A DNA stretch of 64,000 nucleotides from positions 11,277-75,276 of the forward strand of contig MSTD01000020.1 in the NCBI GenBank assembly GCA_001942045.1. Reading direction: 5' to 3'. The notes below the pieces were generated by a model. That model saw nothing but the letters and a program-made list of their open reading frames with translations, made no database searches and was not told where the DNA came from. This document shows, piece by piece, positions 60,082 through 64,000 of the stretch. The translations under genes were made by a program, and so were the position numbers. Position 1 is the stretch's first letter. Every line of letters starts with the position of its first letter. This stretch comes from Mycolicibacterium porcinum (GTDB lineage Bacteria; Actinomycetota; Actinomycetes; Mycobacteriales; Mycobacteriaceae).

Positions 60082-60363
60082 ATGATCGGAGCAATTATCA
60101 CCGCAGTCGTTGTGGGTGCGATTATCGGCGCACTCGCACGGTTGATCATGCCCGGTCGGCAGAATGTCAGCACACTCATGACGGTCGTGCTCGGCATAGC
60201 CGGAGCCCTGATCGGTTCCTGGCTCACCGCTGTCGTCGGATACACCAACTCGAACGGCGGATTCGCGATCATTCCGTTCGTGGTCGGTGTGGTGGTCGCG
60301 ATTGTGCTGATCGCGATCTACACGGGCCTGACGGGACGGCGCGGCACACCCGTCGGTCACTGA
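60082..60363 (+). CDS. GlsB/YeaQ/YmgE-family stress membrane protein
   Basis: 93 residues with three membrane helices (about 3-25, 32-53 and 60-83) and the family pattern GAIIGALARLIMPGRQNVSTLMTVVLGIAGALIG (key Gly spacing and the RLIMPG loop). Related proteins are induced by stress in many bacteria; the old name 'transglycosylase-associated' has no biochemical basis that I know of. Monocistronic, ending at a strong hairpin. Confidence 0.88.
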   Translation: MIGAIITAVVVGAIIGALARLIMPGRQNVSTLMTVVLGIAGALIGSWLTAVVGYTNSNGGFAIIPFVVGVVVAIVLIAIYTGLTGRRGTPVGH

Positions 60364-60706
60364 GTCAGAATGCGCCCCGACTCCGCCGGTCCCCTGTGAT
60401 CGGCGGAGTCGCTCGTGGGTCTGACACTCGCCGATTTCCACCGGAGGGTCGTAGCCCGACGCGATCCACAACCCAGGCGTCGAAAGCGGCGCAAGCGGCA
60501 ACCGAGCGGCACCCAGCGCACACCCTGACGATCACGGCCCCGTCTCGAATGGCTTGCGATCCGTGCCGGAGGGGGTGCTTCACCGTTGTCATCGGCTTAC
60601 GGTGAGTAACAGGTGGGGACTGTCGACCGATCTTGACGATGGCAGCGCAAAGCAGCCAGACACACACACCGCTGCCGCCAAACCACCGCACCTGTGCAGG
60701 AGACGA
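60364..60706 (+). terminator. Gap before lipP with an 11-bp hairpin
   Basis: CGACTCCGCCG (60378-60388) and CGGCGGAGTCG (60401-60411) form a perfect stem with a 12-base loop, 15 bases past the GlsB-type gene, and probably terminate it. The rest of these 343 bases has no supported gene and must include the lipP promoter; no clear -10 was identified. Confidence 0.6.
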
Positions 60707-61888
60707 ATGCCCGCAACGACCCTCATCGCAGGCACCTGCGCACCGGAATTCGCCCGGGTGCGCGATGCCTTCGAGGACAACTTCGCCCAGCACAAGGAGG
60801 TGGGCGCCGCTGTCGCAGTGTGGGTCGAGGGCGATCTAGTGGTCAATCTGTGGGGCGGATCGGCCGATGCGGCGGGCACGCAGCCATGGCAGCAGGACAC
60901 CCTGGCCAGCGTGTATTCCGGTTCCAAAGGCCTGGCCAGCACCTGCATCCACCTCTTGGCCGACCGCGGCGAGATCGACCTGGACGCTCCGGTGGCCCGC
61001 TACTGGCCCGAGTTCGGCCAGGCCGGCAAACAGGACATCACCATCGCGATGGTGCTGGGTCACCGCTCCGGCGTGATCGGCCCTCGCGAACCCATGGACT
61101 GGCGGCAGGTGACGGACTGGGACGCGGTGTGCGCCAGGATCGCGGCCGCGACGCCGTGGTGGCCGCCCGGCAGCGCGCAGGGCTACCAGGTGGTGACCTT
61201 CGGCTTCATCCTCGGCGAGATCGTGCGTCGGGTCACGGGCCGCACCATCGGCCACTACCTGCGTACCGAGATCGCCGAACCGCTGGGCGCCGACGTCCAC
61301 ATCGGCCTGCCCGCCTGGCAACACCACCGGTGCGCGGAGATGGTGAACAAGCCGTCGGTGCGCAGCCTGCTGGCCGACAACCAGGTGAACCGGCCGCCGG
61401 TCTCCCTCGACGAGCATCCGATGGCCGGGTGGGCGGTGTCGATGGACTTCGTGCCGGACGACGAACTGGGTGTGCAGGCCCTCGACGCCTGGCGCGCGGC
61501 GGAGTTCCCGAGCACCAACGCACATGTCTCCGCGCTCGGCATGGCGACGTTCTACAACGCGCTGGCCCAGGAGAAACTGCTGACCCGCGAGCACATGGAA
61601 CGCTGCCGGATCTCTCAGGGCGGGTTCGACGCCGACGTGGTGTTGGGTGCCCGGGTCGCCGACCATGGCTGGGGCCTGGGCTACATGCTCAACCAGCGCG
61701 GCGTCGCCGGGCCGAACACCGGCATCTTCGGGCACGGCGGGTCGGGAGGCTCGTTCGCGTTCGTGGACCTGGAGCACCGAATCGGCTACGCCTACGTGAT
61801 GAACTATTTCGACGCCACCAAGTGCAACGCCGACCCGCGCACGGTCGCGCTGTCCAACGAGGTGTACTCCGCTCTCGGCGTAATTTGA
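60707..61888 (+). CDS. lipP: Serine-beta-lactamase-like esterase LipP
   Basis: 393 residues from ATG at 60707, preceded by GCAGGAGA; an earlier frame opening is not conserved. Class C beta-lactamase/esterase fold: catalytic SxxK is S71-G-S-K74 in SVYSGSKGLAST, the Tyr lies in GYQVVTFGF, and GHGGSGGS stands for the KTG-like motif. Such enzymes in mycobacteria (LipP, LipL, LipD) hydrolyse short esters rather than beta-lactams. The position after tig matches M. tuberculosis lipP. Confidence 0.88.
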   Translation: MPATTLIAGTCAPEFARVRDAFEDNFAQHKEVGAAVAVWVEGDLVVNLWGGSADAAGTQPWQQDTLASVYSGSKGLASTCIHLLADRGEIDLDAPVARYWPEFGQAGKQDITIAMVLGHRSGVIGPREPMDWRQVTDWDAVCARIAAATPWWPPGSAQGYQVVTFGFILGEIVRRVTGRTIGHYLRTEIAEPLGADVHIGLPAWQHHRCAEMVNKPSVRSLLADNQVNRPPVSLDEHPMAGWAVSMDFVPDDELGVQALDAWRAAEFPSTNAHVSALGMATFYNALAQEKLLTREHMERCRISQGGFDADVVLGARVADHGWGLGYMLNQRGVAGPNTGIFGHGGSGGSFAFVDLEHRIGYAYVMNYFDATKCNADPRTVALSNEVYSALGVI

Positions 61889-61939
61889 GTTCCCTACGAG
61901 GACCCGGAACCACCGTTTTCCGTCGGTACGCTGGACGCC

Positions 61940-62773
61940 ATGAACAGCGTTTTGCTGGTACTCATCGTCCTGGTCATCGCCGCCATCGCGTTCGCGATCT
62001 ACAGCTCGTCGCAGGCCAACGGCCGTCGCTCCGCGGAATCTCTGGCCGATGCCAAGGCTGATGCCCGCCGGCTGATCGAACGTCTCGGCGGGCAGGTGCT
62101 CAACCTGACGGGCTCCGACGATGCGTCCAAGCAGGCGCTGGCCGACGCCTCCGAGCGGTACACCGCGGCGTCCTCACAGATCGATCAGGCCACCACCGTC
62201 AAGCAGGCCGCGCTGGCGAAGGAGAGCGCCATCGAGGGGCTCTACTACGTGCGGGCGGCGCGCACCGCGATGGGCATGGATCCGGGTCCGGAGCTGGAGT
62301 CGTTGACCGGGCAGCGTTCGGCCGGCGCGGTTACCGAGGACCGGCGGATCAACTTCGAAGGCCGCGAGATCGAGGCCTCCCCGACTCCCTCGGCGAACAC
62401 CCCGAACTACTACCCCGGTGGTCGGGTCGCCGGGCGCCCGGTGCCCGCCGGCTGGTACTCCGAGCCGTGGTGGAAGCCTGCACTGGTGGCCGGCGCGTGG
62501 GGCCTGGGCTCGGTGCTGCTGTTCGACGCGATGTTCTCCGGTATGCACGGCGTGAACTACGGCGCCCAGGGTTTCGAAAACGGTTACGGTGACGGCTATT
62601 CCGACGGTTTCGCCGCGGGCCAGGATGCCGGCGGGTTCGACGGCGGTGACACCGGCGGTGCCGACGCCGGCGGTGGCGACTGGGGCGGCACCGATGCCAG
62701 CGGCTGGGATGGCGGCGGCTTCGACGGTGGTGGGTTCGGCGACTTCGGTGGCGGTGATTTCGGGGGCTTCTGA
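61940..62773 (+). CDS. DUF1542-like membrane protein with Gly/Asp-rich tail
   Basis: 277 residues. One N-terminal helix (VLLVLIVLVIAAIAFAIY), a charged helical region (residues ~30-115, Ala/Asp/Glu/Gln-rich), a linker with PNYYPGG, a second hydrophobic stretch near 175-192 (ALVAGAWGLGSVLLFDAMF) and a tail of GGFDGG/DAGG repeats. The tail resembles the ends of other small mycobacterial DUF1542 proteins. TACGCT ends 7 bases before the ATG, compatible with a leaderless start. Function unknown. Confidence 0.7.
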   Translation: MNSVLLVLIVLVIAAIAFAIYSSSQANGRRSAESLADAKADARRLIERLGGQVLNLTGSDDASKQALADASERYTAASSQIDQATTVKQAALAKESAIEGLYYVRAARTAMGMDPGPELESLTGQRSAGAVTEDRRINFEGREIEASPTPSANTPNYYPGGRVAGRPVPAGWYSEPWWKPALVAGAWGLGSVLLFDAMFSGMHGVNYGAQGFENGYGDGYSDGFAAGQDAGGFDGGDTGGADAGGGDWGGTDASGWDGGGFDGGGFGDFGGGDFGGF

Positions 62774-62797
62774 CCCGTGGCCTGAACCTCGTCGCCG

Positions 62798-63742
62798 TTA
62801 GTCGACGGGGTGGGTTTTCAGCCAGTGAAGCACCTGTGAAGCGTGTTCGTTCGGCGGGAAGATCGGATAGAACGCGTGCTCGATCAGACCGTCGCGCACC
62901 ACCAGGGTGAGCCGGGTGTAAAGACGCGCGTGGCCGGCCGCCGCGAAGGTCGGCAGCTTCAGCGCGTCAGCCAGTGCGAACTTCTCGTCCGAGAGCATCG
63001 CGAACGGTAAGCCAAGCCGCTCAACGACTTCCGCTTGATAGTCGATCCCCTGACTGGACAGCCCCCACACCTGTTGTGCGCCGGCCGCGCGTAGTTCCGA
63101 GTAGTGATCGCGGAAGCCGCAGGCCTCCGGCGTACACCCCCGCGCGCCGGGAATCCCATCCCAGCCCTCGGGGATGTCAACACCCGGACGGCCGGTCAGT
63201 GGGTACAGGTACACGATCGTCCGTCCCGCAGGCAGGTCCCGCAGCCGGACCGGCCCGCCACGGCTGCTCGCCAGCGCGATGTCCGGGATCGGCGATCCAG
63301 CCAGGTGATCCGCCGCGCCGTCGTCGACGGGTACGGGAAGGCCGGCCGGAAGCGAGGTGAACTCAGTCATTGGTGGCTCCTCATCAAATGTGCGACACGC
63401 AGCCTCGTTCAGCCGCGCCGTGAGAATCCGTCGCCTGTGGGTCAACGACGCGATCGTCTGATCGAGCACCGCGATGCTGTCCCGGTACGCCGCCAGCGAT
63501 TCGGGGCATTCGTCGCTGTGCTGATGCCCATGGCGAATGCACTCGATGAAGGGGTTCGCCTTCGACGGGGAGATCCCGATGACGGCAAGCGCGCGGATCT
63601 CCTCCACGATCCGCACATGCTCGTCGGAATACTCCCGGTACCCGTTGCCCAGGCGCGACGGGATCAACAGGCCGAGGTGCTCGTAGTACCGCAGGGCCTT
63701 GGTCGACGTGCCCGTCCGGCGGGCCAGCTCAGAGATCTGCAT
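62798..63742 (-). CDS. MerR regulator fused in frame to a PrxQ/BCP-type peroxiredoxin
   Basis: 314 residues. Residues 1-115 are a complete MerR DNA-binding and dimerisation unit (MQISELARRTGTSTKALRYY, then a coiled helix with C69 and C79). Residues ~145-314 are an AhpC/TSA-fold peroxiredoxin with GCTPEACGFRDHY, peroxidatic C203 and a resolving C208 five residues on, as in PrxQ/BCP. The Prx half may act as redox sensor or as the enzyme. An internal ATG at 63370 (M125) has GAGGAG at good spacing, so a free 190-residue peroxiredoxin may also be made. Confidence 0.88.
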   Translation of the reverse strand: MQISELARRTGTSTKALRYYEHLGLLIPSRLGNGYREYSDEHVRIVEEIRALAVIGISPSKANPFIECIRHGHQHSDECPESLAAYRDSIAVLDQTIASLTHRRRILTARLNEAACRTFDEEPPMTEFTSLPAGLPVPVDDGAADHLAGSPIPDIALASSRGGPVRLRDLPAGRTIVYLYPLTGRPGVDIPEGWDGIPGARGCTPEACGFRDHYSELRAAGAQQVWGLSSQGIDYQAEVVERLGLPFAMLSDEKFALADALKLPTFAAAGHARLYTRLTLVVRDGLIEHAFYPIFPPNEHASQVLHWLKTHPVD

Positions 63743-63759
63743 GTCATGTCCTCGCCCAG

Positions 63760-63791
63760 ACTGTAAACATTGCCGCCGAGGGCAAGGTCAA
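63760..63791 (-). promoter_or_regulatory. MerR-type promoter with dyad in the spacer
   Basis: On the minus strand TTGACC (63786-63791) and TACAGT (63760-63765) are separated by 20 bases, longer than the usual 17, which is the hallmark of MerR-controlled promoters. The spacer contains TTGCC-N6-GGCAA (63770-63785). The MerR-Prx start is 18 bases past the -10, so the protein most likely controls its own gene. Confidence 0.65.
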
Positions 63792-63801
63792 GCCGGAAAC
63801 C

Positions 63802-64000
63802 TTAGAGGCGGCTCTCCAGTCGCGCCGACACCCCGGCCTCCTGCAGATCCAGGCGCTCGAGCATGGCCCGCACCGCTTCGTCCTCGATCCGGCCTTCGTC
63901 GCGCTCGGCGATCAGTGCACCGCGTTGTGCGGCGAGCACATCGCGGTACAGAGCCGAGAACACCGCGGCCCGTTTGGTCAGTGCCTCGGGATCGGGCATC
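63802..64000 (-). CDS. C-terminal end of a probable Na+/H+ antiporter (start outside window)
   Basis: Only the last ~66 residues are visible; the frame is still open at the window end. The sequence is helical and charged (LYRDVLAAQRGALIAERDEG, then DEAVRAMLERLDLQEAGVSARLESRL), which resembles the cytoplasmic tail of CPA1-type sodium/proton antiporters. The ATG at 63997-63999 could also start a small separate protein. The assignment rests on this tail alone and is tentative. Confidence 0.45.
   Translation of the reverse strand, partial: MPDPEALTKRAAVFSALYRDVLAAQRGALIAERDEGRIEDEAVRAMLERLDLQEAGVSARLESRL

Noticed and set aside
60554..60706. Extended lipP N-terminus
   Set aside because: The extra 51 codons contain no conserved residues; ATG at 60707 has an AGGAG site and the family N-terminus.

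Overview
The window looks like a chromosomal segment of a fast-growing mycobacterium (Mycolicibacterium type). It is GC-rich, often uses GTG starts, has frequent 4-base ATGA/GTGA overlaps, and carries resuscitation-promoting factors, an F420/deazaflavin-type reductase, a lipP-type esterase and typical mycobacterial secreted proteins. The housekeeping order nadE-proB-obg-rpmA-rplU-rne-ndk-folC-valS-rpf-mobA-korB-korA ... clpX-clpP2-clpP1-tig-lipP follows the M. tuberculosis Rv2438c-Rv2463 order as I remember it. The species cannot be fixed from sequence alone. I see no prophage, insertion sequence, CRISPR array or rRNA.

Region 1 (1-30437) is mostly minus-strand housekeeping. It runs from a truncated enoyl-CoA hydratase end and a large secreted hydrolase through NadE, an isochorismatase-like hydrolase, a sirtuin, ProB, Obg, L27/L21, RNase E, Ndk, FolC, ValS, a DUF937 protein, a saccharopine-dehydrogenase-like enzyme, an S9 peptidase, a lipoprotein, an FAD monooxygenase, two tandem Rpf genes, MobA and the 2-oxoglutarate:ferredoxin oxidoreductase KorAB. 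A cytochrome P450 tail survives as a relic between the sirtuin and proB.

Region 2 (30438-50157) is an accessory block lying between korA and clpX. It holds a PfkB sugar kinase, a divergently transcribed LacI regulator with a five-gene operon (PhyH-type Fe(II)/2-oxoglutarate oxygenase, two Gfo/Idh/MocA dehydrogenases, two TIM-barrel isomerases/dehydratases), a sugar ABC transporter, a GntR regulator, and a myo-inositol operon (iolC, a Cgl0158-type aldolase, iolB, iolD, iolE, iolG, an iolH/iolI-like gene). A 22-base element occurs twice in opposite orientation, once ahead of the transporter and once ahead of iolC, flanking gntR. It is the best operator candidate in the window and ties uptake to catabolism. 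iolA is not in the window. The LacI operon looks like a second, less familiar polyol route feeding the same pathway and is my main candidate for an undescribed system.

Region 3 (50168-54341) is a LysR regulator divergent from a molybdopterin oxidoreductase of the FdhF/YdeP type and its FdhD partner, with a clean LysR box and a leaderless-type promoter.

Region 4 (54353-64000) holds the Clp protease genes clpX, clpP2, clpP1 and trigger factor, tRNA-Pro(TGG), tRNA-Gly(TCC), a 48-codon membrane protein gene coupled to a secreted protein, a GlsB/YeaQ-type stress membrane protein, the lipP esterase, a DUF1542-like membrane protein, an in-frame MerR-peroxiredoxin fusion with its own internal ribosome-binding site, and the end of a probable Na+/H+ antiporter.
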